Assembly: GCF_905171765.1 (NCBI RefSeq) | Contig: NC_053392.1 | Location: 38,825,114 to 38,889,113 of the forward strand | Reading direction: 5' to 3' | DNA from: Bufo bufo | Lineage: Eukaryota; Chordata; Amphibia; Anura; Bufonidae | Length of the DNA stretch: 64,000 bases | In this document: positions 10,523 through 20,850 of the stretch, in pieces | Layout: the number at the start of each line of letters is the position of its first letter | Numbering within the stretch: the stretch's first letter is position 1 | Translations under genes and position numbers: made by a program | The notes under the pieces: generated by a model | Seen by the model: the letters and a program-made list of their open reading frames with translations, nothing else | What the model was told of the DNA's origin: nothing | Database searches by the model: none

Positions 10523-11992
10523 GTGCTGAATTTGGTGGTGCAGAAGTTCATTCACAACTACCCCGACATGTCAGAGCTTCTGCATAAAGTGCGGGCCGTC
10601 TGTGCGCGCTTCCGGCGTTCACATCCTGCCGCTGCTCGCCTGTCTGCGCTACAGCATAACTTCCGCCTTCCCGCTCACCGCCTCATATGCGACGTGCGCA
10701 CCAGGTGGAACTCCACCTTGCACATGCTGGAGAGACTGTGCGAGCAGCAGCAGGCCATAGTGGAGTTTCAGCTGCAGCACGCACGGGTCAGTCGCACAGC
10801 GGAACAGCACCATTTCACCACCAATGACTGGGCCTCCATCCGAGACCTGTGTGCCCTGTTGCGCTGTTTCGAGTACTCCACCAACATGGCCAGTGGCCAT
10901 GACGCCGTTATCAGCGTTACAATACCACTTTTACGTCTCCTTGAGAAAACACTTAGGGCGATGATGGAAGAGGATGTGGCCCAAGAGGAGGAGGAGGAGG
11001 AAGAGGGGTCATTTTTAGCACTTTCAGGCCAGTCTCTTAGAAGTGACTCAGAGGGAGTTTTTTTGCAACAGCAGAGGCCAGGTACAAATGTGGCCAGACA
11101 GGACCCACTACTGGAGGACGAGGAGGACGAGGATGAGGAGGAGGTGGAAGAAGATGAGGATGAAGCATGTTCACAGCGGGGTGGCACCCAACGCAGCTCG
11201 GGCCTATCACTGGTGCGTGGCTGGGGGGAAACGCAGGACGATGACGATACGCCTCCCACAGAGGACAGCTTGTCCTTACCTCTGGGCAGCCTGGCACACA
11301 TGAGCGACTACATGCTGCAGTGCCTGCGCAATGACAGCAGAGTTGCCCACATTTTAACGTGTGCGGACTACTGGGTTGCCACCCTGCTGGATCCCCGGTA
11401 CAAAGACAATGTGCCCACCTTACTTCCTGCACTGGAGCGTGATAGGAAGATGCACGAGTACAAGCGCACGTTGGTAGACGCGCTACTGAGGGCATTCCCA
11501 AATGTCACAGGGGAACAAGTGGAAGCCCAAGGCGAAGGCAGAGGAGGAGCAAGAGGTCTCCAACGCAGCTGTGTCACGGCCAGCTCCTCTGAGGGCAGGG
11601 TTAGCATGGCAGAGATGTGGAAAAGTTTTGTCACCATGCCACAGCTAACTGCACCACCACCTGATATGGAACGTGTTAGCAGGAGGCAACATTTCACTAA
11701 CATGGTGGAACAGTACGTGTGCACACCCCTCCACGTACTGACTGATGGTTCGGCCCCATTCAACTTCTGGGTCTCCAAATTGTCCACGTGGCCAGAGCTA
11801 GCCATTTATGCCTTGGAGGTGCTGGCCTGCCCGGCGGCCAGCGTTTTGTCTGAACGTGTATTCAACACGGCAGGGGGCGTCATTACAGACAAACGCAGCC
11901 GCTTGTCTACAGCCAATGTGGACAAGCTGACGTTCATAAAAATGAACCAAGCATGGATCCCACAGGACCTGTCCATCCCTTGTGCAGATTAG
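10523..11992 (+). pseudogene. hAT transposase, C-terminal part with dimerisation domain
   Basis: Continues the transposase from LAHVLNLVVQ (the preceding TGA is at about 10514). It includes VRTRWNSTLHMLERL, an insertion region with two acidic runs (10985-11010, 11115-11170) encoded by gag/gat repeats, YWVATLLDPRYKD, and the hAT C-terminal dimerisation block ELAIYALEVLACPAASVLSE with RVFNTAGG and DKRSRLS. The conserved Glu and the Arg/Ser pattern of the block are present. It ends at its natural TAG (11990-11992). The 489-codon frame itself has no stops, but the gene as a whole has three in-frame stops and one frameshift. Confidence 0.9.
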
Positions 11993-12114
11993 ACATTTAT
12001 AACTACCTCCCCTTAACCATATATTATTGTACTCCAGGGCACTTCCTCATTCAATCCTTTTTTTATTTTCATTTTACCATTATATTGCGGGGCAACCCAA
12101 AGTTGAATGAACCT

Positions 12115-13912
12115 CTCCTCTGTCTGGGTGCCGGGGCCTAAAAATATCTGACAGTGGCCTGTTCCAGTGTTGGGTGACATGAAGCCTGATTCTCTGCTAT
12201 GACAAGAAGCCTGAATCTCTGCTATGGGACCTCTCTCCTCTGTCTGGGTGCCGGGGCCTAAAAATATCTGACAATGGCCTGTTCCAGTGGTGGGTGACAT
12301 GAAGCCTGATTCTCTGCTATGACATGAAGCCTGATTCTCTGCTATGGGACCTCTCTACTCTGTCTGGGTGCCGGGGCCTAAATATCTGACAATGGCCTGT
12401 TCCAGTGGTGGGTGACGTGAAGCCTAATTCTCTGCTATGACATGAAGCCTAATTCTCTGCTATGACTTGAAGCCTGATTCTCTGCTATGACATGAAGCCT
12501 GATTCTCTGCTATGGGACCTCTCTCCTCTGTCTGGGTGTCGGGGCCTAAATATCTGACAATGGCCTGTTTCAATGGTGGGTGACGTGAAGCCTGATTCTC
12601 TGCTATGCCATGAAGCCTGATTCTGTGCTATGGGACCTCTCTCCTCTGTCTGGGTGCGGGGGCCTAAATATCTGACAATGGCCTGTTCCAGTGGTGGGTG
12701 ACGTGAAGCCTGATTCTCTGCTATGACATGAAGCCTGATTCTCTGCTATGGGACCTCTCTCCTCTGTCTGGGTGCCGGGGCCTAAATATCTGACAATGGC
12801 CTGTTTCAGTGGTGGGTGATGTGAAGCCTGATTCTCTGCTATGCCATGAAGCCTGATTCTGTGCTATGGGACCTCTATCCTCTGTCTGGGTGCGGGGGCC
12901 TAAATATCTGACAATGGCCTGTTCCAGTGGTGGGTGACGTGAAGCCTGATTCTCTGCTATGACATGAAGCCTGATTCTCTGCTATGACATGAAGCCTGAT
13001 TCTCTGCTATGCGACCTCTCACCTCTGTCTGGGTGCCGGGGCCTAAATATCTGACAATGGACTGTTCCAGTGTTGGGTGACATGAAGCCTGATTCTCTGC
13101 TATGACTTGAAGCCTGATTTTCTGCTATGCCATGAAGCCTGATTCTCTGCTATAGGACCTCTCACCTCTGTCTGGGTGCCGGGGCCTAAATATCTGACAA
13201 TGGCCTGTTCCAGTGGTGGGTGACGTGAAGCCTGATTCTCTGCTATGACATGAAGCCTGATTCTCTGCTATGACTTGAAGCCTGATTCTCTGCTATGACA
13301 TGAAGCCTGATTCTCTGCTATGGGACCTCTCTCCTCTGTCTGGGTGCAGGGGCCTAAAAATATCTGACAGTGGCCTGTTCCAGTGGTGGGTGACGTGAAG
13401 CCTGATTCTCTGCTATGACATGAAGCCTGATTCTCTGCTATGACTTGAAGCCTGATTCTCTGCTATGACATGAAGCCTGATTCTCTGCTATGGGACCTCT
13501 CTCTTCTGTCTGAGTGCCGGGGCCTAAAAATATCTGACAGTGGCCTGTTCCAGTGGTGGGTGATGTGAAGCCTGATTCTCTGCTATGCCATGAAGCCTGA
13601 TTCTCTGCTATGGGACCTCTCTCCTCTGTCTGGGTGCCGGGGCCTAAATATCTGACAATGGCCTGTTCCAGTGGTGGGTGACGTGAAGCCTGATTCTCTG
13701 CTATGACATGAAGCCTGATTCTCTGCTATGACTTGAAGCCTGATTCTCTGCTGTGACATGAAGCCTGATTCTCTGCTATGGGACCTCTCTCCTCTGCCTG
13801 GGTGCCTGGGCCTAAATATCTGACAATGGCCTGTTCCAGTGGTGTGTGACGTGAAGCCTGATTCTCTGCTATGACATGAAGCCTGATTCTCTGCCATGAG
13901 ACCTCTCTCCAA
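12115..13912. repeat. Minisatellite in the hAT 3' region
   Basis: About 12-13 repeats of a higher-order unit (ctctgtctgggtgccggggc, then aatatctgacaatggcctg, then several copies of a ~23-bp submonomer catgaagcctgattctctgc). Submonomer number varies from 2 to 4 per unit, so unit length varies from about 120 to 190. It lies between the transposase stop and the right end. The 109-residue minus-strand ORF at 13583-13912 is a by-product. Confidence 0.88.
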
Positions 13913-14059
13913 TTGATATTGGTTAATTTTAATTTAATTTATTTTTATTTTAATTCATTTCCCTATCCACATTTGCTTGCAGGGGATTTACCTACATTTT
14001 GCTGCCTTTTGCAGCCCTCTAGCCCTTTCCTGGGCTATTTTACAGCCTTTTTAGTGCCA

Positions 14060-14201
14060 AAAAGTTCGGGTCCCCATTGACTTCAATGGGGTTCGGGTTC
14101 GGGGCGAAGTTCGGGTCGAGTTCGGATCCCGAACCCGAACATTTCCGGGAAGTTCGGCCGAACTTCTCGAACCCGAACATCCAGGTGTTCGCTCAACTCT
14201 A
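14060..14201. promoter_or_regulatory. hAT right subterminal region with repeated cgaac motifs
   Basis: At least ten copies of gttcgg/ccgaac in both orientations lie within the last 140 bases, and several lie in the first 110 bases of the left end (556-660). Clusters of short subterminal motifs are where hAT transposases bind; this role is inferred from family knowledge. Confidence 0.5.
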
Positions 14202-14405
14202 GTGATTATGGCTTACAGTTTATGAAACCCCAAAGTCATAATTTTGAGTTACCCTTTTCGGATTAATTAGCTGACTAGCGTGTAATACTTTGAGCCTAGA
14301 ATATTGAACCTTTTCACAAAAATCTAATTTTAAGCTGCATTAATGCAATTCCTTTTAATTTGCATTACTGAAATAAATGGACTTTTGCACGATATTCTAA
14401 TTTTT
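14202..14405. mobile_element. Right half of the Tc1-type MITE
   Basis: Continues the MITE begun at 409: after the hAT duplication gtgattat the text reads ggcttacagtttatgaaacc and ends in the inverted terminal repeat (tgcattactgaaataaatgg). The last ~12 bases expected from the left terminus are missing or diverged, so the right edge is approximate. Confidence 0.7.
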
Positions 14406-14687
14406 CTAATCTAAATGGCTATGAAGGTTATAGTAAAATCAATGGAGATTCTTCTTGTTAGGCAATTTACAACTGTGTTAACCAATTTGATTTAACTTAG
14501 GGGTACTCCTAAGACCATTATCCTAGCAGTCCAATCACTGTTTGAGGATTCTTCACATACCAAAATATATACTTTAAATCGCTGAAAAAGTCCCTTCAGG
14601 AACTCGCTCTGCAGGGCTAGATAGCTGACTCTATTGCCATTGATTTTACTGACAGTAACTGCAATCAACTAGAATGATCGTACCTAT
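14406..14687. other. No recognised feature
   Basis: AT-rich sequence with no ORF, repeat or RNA gene that I can recognise. Confidence 0.3.
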
Positions 14688-15008
14688 TAGAGATGAGCCA
14701 ATAAAAAAATTTAATTTGGCTGGTTCGCCCAATTTTCGGGAAAAATTTGGTTCGATTCGAATTTATTTAGGGTGAATCGCATTAAAACATGGCTATTTTC
14801 TGGATGCAGAGAGCCTTTATAGTGGTATAGAACACTGTGCCTTGCAGTAACATGCTTTGGTAGTGAAATAATACTGTAAGTCCGTATGACATGCAGATGA
14901 CAGACGTCGTTCTTAGAATCACTGCACACTTTACTTATTTGGGCAGTCATGGCGCCAAAACGGACAAAATAACTCAAGTAGGAACTCAGCCTTACAGGTC
15001 GATGTTAG
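14688..15008. mobile_element. hAT-type MITE
   Basis: Begins tagagatgagcc, a degenerate form of the hAT terminus. From about 14790 to 15008 it is clearly homologous to 48690-48866 (shared gtggt-tagaacactgtgcctt, gaaataatactgt and cagccttacaggtcgatgtt). No coding capacity. Confidence 0.65.
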
Positions 15009-15180
15009 TGCTAGAGATGAGCGAATCGAATTTCAGGAATAATTTGATTCGCAACTAATGCAAATTATTTCGGGCTTCATGGTAACGAATCTCATTTTTC
15101 CTAAAATGGCTGCTGCATGTGTGAGGACATGGAGAAAGGAAGTCTGGGAAGGCGGGATAACCCAGACTGACATGCATGCA

Positions 15181-15223
15181 GCCAATCAGCAGCCAGCCCT
15201 GTGATGTCACAGCCCTATAAATA
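15181..15223 (+). promoter_or_regulatory. Promoter-like block of the second hAT element
   Basis: CCAAT box (gccaatcagc, 15181-15190), a CRE-like gtgatgtcac (15201-15210) and a TATA box (tataaata, 15216-15223) in promoter order on the plus strand, about 170-210 bases inside the left end. Recognised by sequence only. Confidence 0.55.
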
Positions 15224-15476
15224 CGGCGGCCAACTTAGATTCAGACATTTTCCAGCATTATGAGTGCAGGGACAGATGTGAGAAGGCGCTAAGGACAGCA
15301 ATTGGAAAAACCTCATTGTTAAAAGAAAAACCCCAAAAACGATTTATAAGTGCAGATAAAGGATAGGGAGGAATCACTTCACAGCTTCATAGTGCAGGGA
15401 GAGACGTCAGAAGGCGCTAGGGACAGTGCTAGAAAAGCGATTTACAAGTGCAGAGAAAAGAAAAGGGAGGAATCAT

Positions 15477-15910
15477 GACAGGGTACTGGTTATTCCCACT
15501 CGACCCCCCTTCTCTCCTCAGGCTGCCTCCCACACACCATCCTGCCTCTTACTCCCCCTCCAACCTTCTTCCCTTCAAATAAGACACCGACACATAGATG
15601 GAATAAATTGGCCACAGCAGCCTTTTATTAAACAAACATACATATAAATTAACCCAACATTAACCTAACCCAGGGGGAGGTCCTTGAAGCCCGAAAACCT
15701 TGGAAACCATGCCGGGGTGGGCCGACCTTACCTCCAGCCGTTGCCCCTTAGCTCGGAGGCACCACAGTTGACTCACCCCAACAATTCCGCCACAGCCGCC
15801 AACCAACCATGGGAGTCCAGCCCCCACCGTGGGGCCCTCCCATCCTCGTCCTCTGATAAACCCACGACTCCAAGGACCTCCCACCGCCACCAAAGCCTAG
15901 GCTTGACACC
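15477..15910 (-). other. Ngaro 3' end, non-coding
   Basis: Trailer after the hydrolase stop. Contains ggccacagcagccttttatt and a run of pyrimidine-rich sequence. Split direct repeats expected of Ngaro ends were not resolved by eye. Confidence 0.5.
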
Positions 15911-16547
15911 TTAAGCCTTGGTGTCCCTCCACACCCGCACCGCAACCTCCATGCCTTCCTGTAAGGCCAAACACCACATGTCTATACCCAGCGCATCTAG
16001 GTGAACGCCATCACTGCGCCAATAACCGCTAACACCCTTCTCCAGCTCCCGGTGCCTGACCGCCAACGCTCCATTCCGAGCCATAAACCTACCTATGGAC
16101 CTATTCGCCTTCACCCGCGCCTTATTCACACCCTCAACCGAGCGCGCCCCCCTCCAAGCCATCCGCGGCACCATGTCTGACCAGACCGTCACCATGCCCG
16201 GGTAGAGGGACCACAATCTGAGCAGATCAAATTTAACATCCCTCACCAACTCCCGTTAAAGGACGCGCACAAAGATCGTTGCCCCCCACTTGCAAGACAA
16301 GTACGTCAGGAGCCCTATCCTGCTTCGCAAACCGGTGGAATTCCGGCAACATTCCTTTCCACATCATGCCCCGCCTGCCAATCCACCTTACCACCGCCTC
16401 TTCTCGCGCGAAACCGAGCTGCTGACCATCCGGCCGAACTGCCGCACGAAGTGCTCCCCAGAAAACGTAGGAGTGCCCTAGCACCCAAACCAACACCGGA
16501 CCGGAACCTATAACGAAAAACAAAAAGCATAACAGAACCACAATCAA
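15911..16547 (-). pseudogene. Ngaro SGNH hydrolase
   Basis: GDSL/SGNH-fold esterase-like domain carried as the last ORF. Block I is VWVLGHSYVFW (Ser of GHS), block III LQVGGNDL (Asn), and block V SDGVHLDALG (Asp and His). So the catalytic Ser, Asn, Asp and His positions are all readable. The first two blocks are in the frame starting at 16547; block V is in another frame (16249-15911), so a one-base frameshift lies near 16250. The role in the element's life cycle is unknown. Hydrolases of this type are reported in vertebrate Ngaro elements. Confidence 0.8.
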
Positions 16548-16593
16548 TTAACCAACCACCCAAGTCCAGCACAAAAATTACCCCACCACAATG

Positions 16594-17571
16594 TCACCAC
16601 CCCCCAAGCCGCTCCAGGCGCACATAAGACCTAAACCGCACTGATTCCCATCTCCCGATCTTCCTGATGACCTCCTCCCCTAAACCCCATCTGGCAGCCT
16701 CCGTTGCCGCACCTATCCGAAAGGAATGGCTAGCATACCCCGCATACCCCAATCCCAACCGAACCAAGCACCGTCTGAACACTGCCGTGAACTGGAACCT
16801 CGACAGGAAAGAATCGTCGGCATGCACCAACAGAGGAGCTACCACCCCGCCCCATTCACCACCGTAATCCTGCAAGCAACGCACAGGACACATCTCACAA
16901 TCCGGGACACTAAATAACACCACCCGCCTGCCTCTACCCTCCACGTCGGTCTTGGATCGCCGTAGAACTAGCTCCACCCGATCCGAAAAAACATCCACAT
17001 CGTCACGCAACAGGCCCCCCAACCGATCCTTCGCCGGGCAGACAAGCTCCCCCAATCTCAATGCCCCAAAAAACGCTAGTGAAAAAGCCAAGCGGAACAA
17101 ACGAACCTCCCACAACGATGTACACACCTCCCCCAACTCCCTACCTAACCGCAACAACAGAAAAAACTACACCGGGCGGCAAGAATCCTTCCCCGTACCA
17201 ACCCTGCACCACCCCTTTAACGCCCTCCTCACCAAAAAAGCCTTCGTAACGTGGACCATGCCCCGTAAACGAAACCCAAAAGCCAATACCGCGATCCAAC
17301 CATTCATTTTGGTGACAGACCATCCTTCCTCCCTGCAGTGCCCAATAAACAACAAGAGGGGAATTTCCGAATCCTCCCGGTCCCCCACCCCCAAACTCAC
17401 CTTCCACTCTTCCCAACCACGCCAAGCTCCTGCATACTTATCCCACGTCTCAGGCGCCAAAGATGACCGGATCAAGCCCATAACTGCGGCTCCAGGACTT
17501 CCCAAATCCCCGCCGGACACGCCAGACCCACCATCTCTGCACCAGGAGCCAGCTGCCGGAAACGGTCCCAC
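16594..17571 (-). pseudogene. Ngaro tyrosine recombinase
   Basis: Integrates the element's circular DNA by strand exchange, replacing a DDE integrase. N-terminal core-binding part: SSLAPETWDKYAGAWRGWEEW. Catalytic part: FFGALRLGELV (first Arg), RRSKTD (Lys), ASHSFRIGAA (His-x-x-Arg), IGRWES and SYVR (nucleophile Tyr). All tetrad positions are present. One in-frame TAG near 17167 splits an otherwise single 326-codon frame. It overlaps the RNase H frame by about 100 bases (17472-17571) in a different frame, an arrangement common in DIRS-like elements. Confidence 0.88.
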
Positions 17572-18137
17572 TGTGAACGAGAGAGGGCGTCAGCAATACA
17601 GTTATCCACCCCAGGCACATGCACCGCCACAACCCATGCGTTAAGTAGCAGGCATTCCAGCACCAGCTTCTGTAGAAGCCGCACTACCAACGGCGAAGAA
17701 GCCGACAAACTGTTAATTGCTTGCACCACCCCCAAATTCTCACAGTGGAACCGAACCGTCTTGTTCCGAAACATGTCCCCCCACAACATCACCGCCACCA
17801 CAATCGGAAACAGCTCCAATAACGCTAAATTGCGCACCCATCCCTTACTGACCCAACTGTCCGGCCACCGCCCCGCGCACCACTGCCCCCCCAAATAAAC
17901 TCCATACCCGCAACTCCCCGCCAAATCAGAAAACAATTCGAAATCAAACGAGCTAACATCATCCATGAACAAGGATCGCCCATTATACTGTTCCAAAAAC
18001 ATACCCCAAACCTTCAGATCAGCCTTCAACTCCCGACCCAACCTAACAAAATGATGAGGCACCCGAACCCCCCCCCCCCGTGGCCCCCGCCAGCCTTCTA
18101 CAGAAAATCCTCCCCATAGGCATAATCCGGCATGCAA
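17472..18137 (-). pseudogene. Ngaro RNase H
   Basis: RNase H domain that removes RNA from the RNA-DNA hybrid. Readable motifs: LFSDLAGSCGYGVYLGG (first Asp), LALLELFPIVVAVMLWGD (Glu), VRFHCENLGVVQAIN and CIADALSRSQW (last Asp). In the third motif the expected CDN reads CEN, an active-site substitution. The frame differs from the RT frame upstream; the switch falls in a long C run at about 18066-18080, a likely slippage or assembly-error site. Confidence 0.82.
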
Positions 18138-19159
18138 AATTGAGCTTCCCCAGGAGAGACTGCAATTCCCTCAATTTGATTTTTGACAACCTCCCCGCCC
18201 TCGCCACTTCCTGTCTAAGGTCCTCCAACTTGTCCAATGGCAGTCTGCACTCCATCCTCCCAGAGTCGATTACTATCCCTAAGAAGCTCAATTCCGCAGC
18301 CGGACCCACCGTCTTATCCCCCGCCAACGGAACCCCAAACGCCTCAAACAATGCAAACATTGTGTGCAACAAAACTGAACAAACCCGGGACTGGGCCGGA
18401 CCCACACAAAGGAAATCGTCCAAATAGTGGATGACCGATTCCACACCCCGACGCATCCCGAACAGCCCATTCTAAAAAAGAACTAAACGTTTCGAAGTAT
18501 GCGCACGATAAGGAGCACCCCATCGGCAAACACTGGTCCACGAAAAAAACCCCGTTCCAAAAACACCCCAAAAGATGCAGGCTATCGGGATGTACTGGCA
18601 AAAGTCTAAATGCCGCCTCAATGTCGGTCTTCGCCATCAGCGCTCCCCGTCCACACCGCTTCACCAATGCCACTGCCGCGTCAAACGACGTATAGACCAC
18701 GGAACACATCGCCGGGTCGATACCATCATTGACCGACGTTCCCCTAGGGAAGGACAAATGGTCAATCAGCCGGAATTTATTGACCTCCTTCTTTGGAACC
18801 ACCCCCAAGGGCGACAAATGTAATGCTGCTAAAGGTGGCTCCAAAAACGGGCCCGCCATCCTGCCTAACCGAACTTCTTTTTCCAATTTTTCCGTGACGA
18901 CCCCCGGGTGCTCCATAGCCGACTGCAAATTCTTTTTAACCAAAACAGCGTCGGTCGGAACGAACGGAATCCGAAAACATGACGCAAACCCATCTTTTAC
19001 CAACTCCGCCGCTTCCCTATCCGGATACCTATCGAGGTACGGAACCATCCTTGCTAGATGCACCGGCGTCTCCCCCTTTTCCAGAACTACCCCCCCCCCT
19101 TTGCTTCCCCCCTTTAAAACATCTCGCTGCTCCATGAGCCCCCCCCGCAAGTTGAGCAC
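18043..19159 (-). pseudogene. Ngaro reverse transcriptase
   Basis: RT palm of a DIRS-like element, in two overlapping frames (19159-18344, then 18456-18043). Motifs: SPLGVVPKKEVNKFRLIDHL, MAKTDIEAAFRLLPV (first catalytic Asp), QCLPMGCSLSCAYFE, and VIHYLDDFLCVG (catalytic Asp pair). A frameshift near 18430-18450 separates the QCLPMG block from the YLDD block. The catalytic Asp residues are intact. The upstream part overlaps the end of Gag in another frame. Confidence 0.88.
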
Positions 19160-19656
19160 TCGTGCTTAAACTTGCACTTTGCCCCGAACTTGCATCCCCC
19201 ATCATTGAACAGGAAGCACAGCCCCTTTGCGGATGCCGTCGCAAAGCCAAACTGGCCTCCTCCCCCCTCTTCCCCCCGAAAGGACTGTCCCACTCAACCA
19301 CAATGCAATATCTTTGTGGTCCCACCAGATCCCCTGACGCACCGCCTTGCACTGCCTGAACTGCTCATCGTAGCGCAGCCAAGCCAACCCCCCATACACT
19401 CGATGGGCCTCCCCGATCGCGTCCAGATAACAAAAAGAGCGGAACAACATTCCGGCTCTTTCTCCCCTATAACACTGGCCAGGATTGCAAACGCCTGCAA
19501 CCAGTTCGCGAACGTGCGCGGTATTAACCGATGTCTCCGCTTTTCCTCCTCCTCTTTTTTCCCCTCATCCTTCCTCGCCCTATCAAGATTAAACTTCTCA
19601 AGAGGGAGCAGGGAAAAAATATCCACATACTCCCCCTTCCAAATCCTATCCCTCAC
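19029..19656 (-). pseudogene. Ngaro Gag, C-terminal part with a CCCH-like finger
   Basis: Gag-like region ahead of RT. The 19656 frame has PRTFANWLQAFAILASVIGE, a segment found in DIRS/Ngaro Gags. It continues in another frame with AWLRYDEQFRQC. A third frame near 19220-19140 reads a cysteine-rich stretch with spacing C-x7-C-x5-C-x3-H, as in Gag-end fingers of these elements. At least two frameshifts are implied. The upstream end runs into the gap. Confidence 0.6.
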
Positions 19657-19673
19657 CTCCTGTTTGAGATGCG

Positions 19674-19873
19674 NNNNNNNNNNNNNNNNNNNNNNNNNNN
19701 NNNNNNNNNNNNNNNNNNNNNNNNNNNNNNNNNNNNNNNNNNNNNNNNNNNNNNNNNNNNNNNNNNNNNNNNNNNNNNNNNNNNNNNNNNNNNNNNNNNN
19801 NNNNNNNNNNNNNNNNNNNNNNNNNNNNNNNNNNNNNNNNNNNNNNNNNNNNNNNNNNNNNNNNNNNNNNNNN
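19674..19873. other. Assembly gap (200 N)
   Basis: Exactly 200 undetermined bases, a conventional placeholder length, so the true size is unknown. ORFs reading through it are not real evidence. Confidence 0.99.
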
Positions 19874-20154
19874 CCCCCAGCGGCCCCTCAAAACAAACAT
19901 ACACCTCACCTTTTGCCCGGTCATCTAACCGCGCCTCCTCCGCCTCCCCCGCTCTGCCGGCCTGAGTCTGCACTGACACGCTGGTAGCCCGCACGTCCGG
20001 AACGGCCCCCCCGCTCTGTACCCCGCCAGGACCCCCCCTCCCCCCCAAGCCGGCAGCGGTGACAGGCCCCCCGCCCCCCAACTGGCCGCCAGACCTGCCA
20101 AACCCCCCAGCAACTGCCCAAAACCCCCCACCCCCACACCCAGCCCCTGCTAAA

Positions 20155-20850
20155 CTAGCCCCCAGCAACTAATGGTCCCCAAGGAGTCTCACCTGGCTGC
20201 GTGGGTGCTGTGACCCCACCAGCCGCAGGTCCTGCATCCAGATGAGCTGATCTCTGCGCTGATCCTCCAGGGGCATCTTCCTCCAGGCGTCGCACCCCTG
20301 CATTGGCCGTGGATCCTCTGCTGCTGGCAATCTCTTCAAGGAGGGCAGGCCCCTCCCCCTCTGCTATCCTGGATGTCACCGCCGGAAGCCTGCTGCCTCC
20401 TCCCGCGTGGCCTGCAGCCGCTCCGCCATGTTCTGCACCGCTCCCACGCTGAGAGGCCCCAGTCCCCGCTCCATGGACTGGGCCTGCCGTACCGGGTCCC
20501 GTCTCCATACGCCAACCGTCACGCCGGGCAGGCCTGGCACAGCCTGCAGCAGAGCTCCGCCGCTGAGTAGGATTCCTCCCACGCCTGGGCGTACGGGGAG
20601 GCACAGGTACCGTCAGCTCCAGGCGTGGAGGGTCCCTTGAGGGGCTCCTTATTCGGCGCTGAGCCCTAGGGGGCGCCATCTCAGGGCTGAGGCGCGCCGG
20701 CGGAAGGGACCGCCGCGGCCGGGACGCCCGAGGCAGAGACACAGCGGGAGCCTCTGCCACCCCCTGCAGCAGCTCCTGGACCCGACCTTGAAGCCAGTCT
20801 TCACCCTTCTCGGCCGCCGCTGCTCTGAGCTGGGAGATGATCTGCTCCAT
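20155..20850 (-). pseudogene. Ngaro Gag, N-terminal part
   Basis: The ATG at 20850 opens a 231-codon frame: a helical start (MEQIISQLRAAAAEKGEDWL and QELLQGVAEA) and then an Arg/Pro-rich low-complexity tail. It is the first coding region after the 5' end of the Ngaro on the minus strand, as expected for Gag. No catalytic motif. It probably continued into the region now lost in the gap; the link is inference. Confidence 0.55.

Larger units (their letters stand above)
553..14201 (+). mobile_element. Large composite hAT transposon with nested insertions
   Basis: Ends are tagggatgagcgaac (553) and, as reverse complement at 14201, tagagttgagcgaac, a 13/15 match. Both are flanked by the 8-bp duplication gtgattat (545-552 and 14202-14209), the duplication length of hAT elements. 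Inside, in order, are a promoter-like leader, a TTAA-flanked insertion (957-4982), a tandem leader repeat split by a LINE (5450-8116), the broken transposase gene (8598-11992), a minisatellite (12115-13912) and a right end full of cgaac/gttcg motifs. Without the two insertions it is about 7.0 kb, still long for a hAT. The transposase is dead, so mobility would need a helper in trans. Confidence 0.9.

Noticed and set aside
10768..11501. Long minus-strand ORFs (177 and 154 residues) opposite the hAT transposase
   Set aside because: Ser- and Pro-rich shadows of the acidic gag/gat repeats and of conserved coding sequence on the plus strand.
14410..14440. Short similarity of atggctatgaa to the start of the left TAS2R
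   Set aside because: About a dozen bases only, with no further coding resemblance; chance match.
19172..20168. ORFs running through the N gap
   Set aside because: They contain 60 or more undetermined residues and reflect the gap, not sequence.
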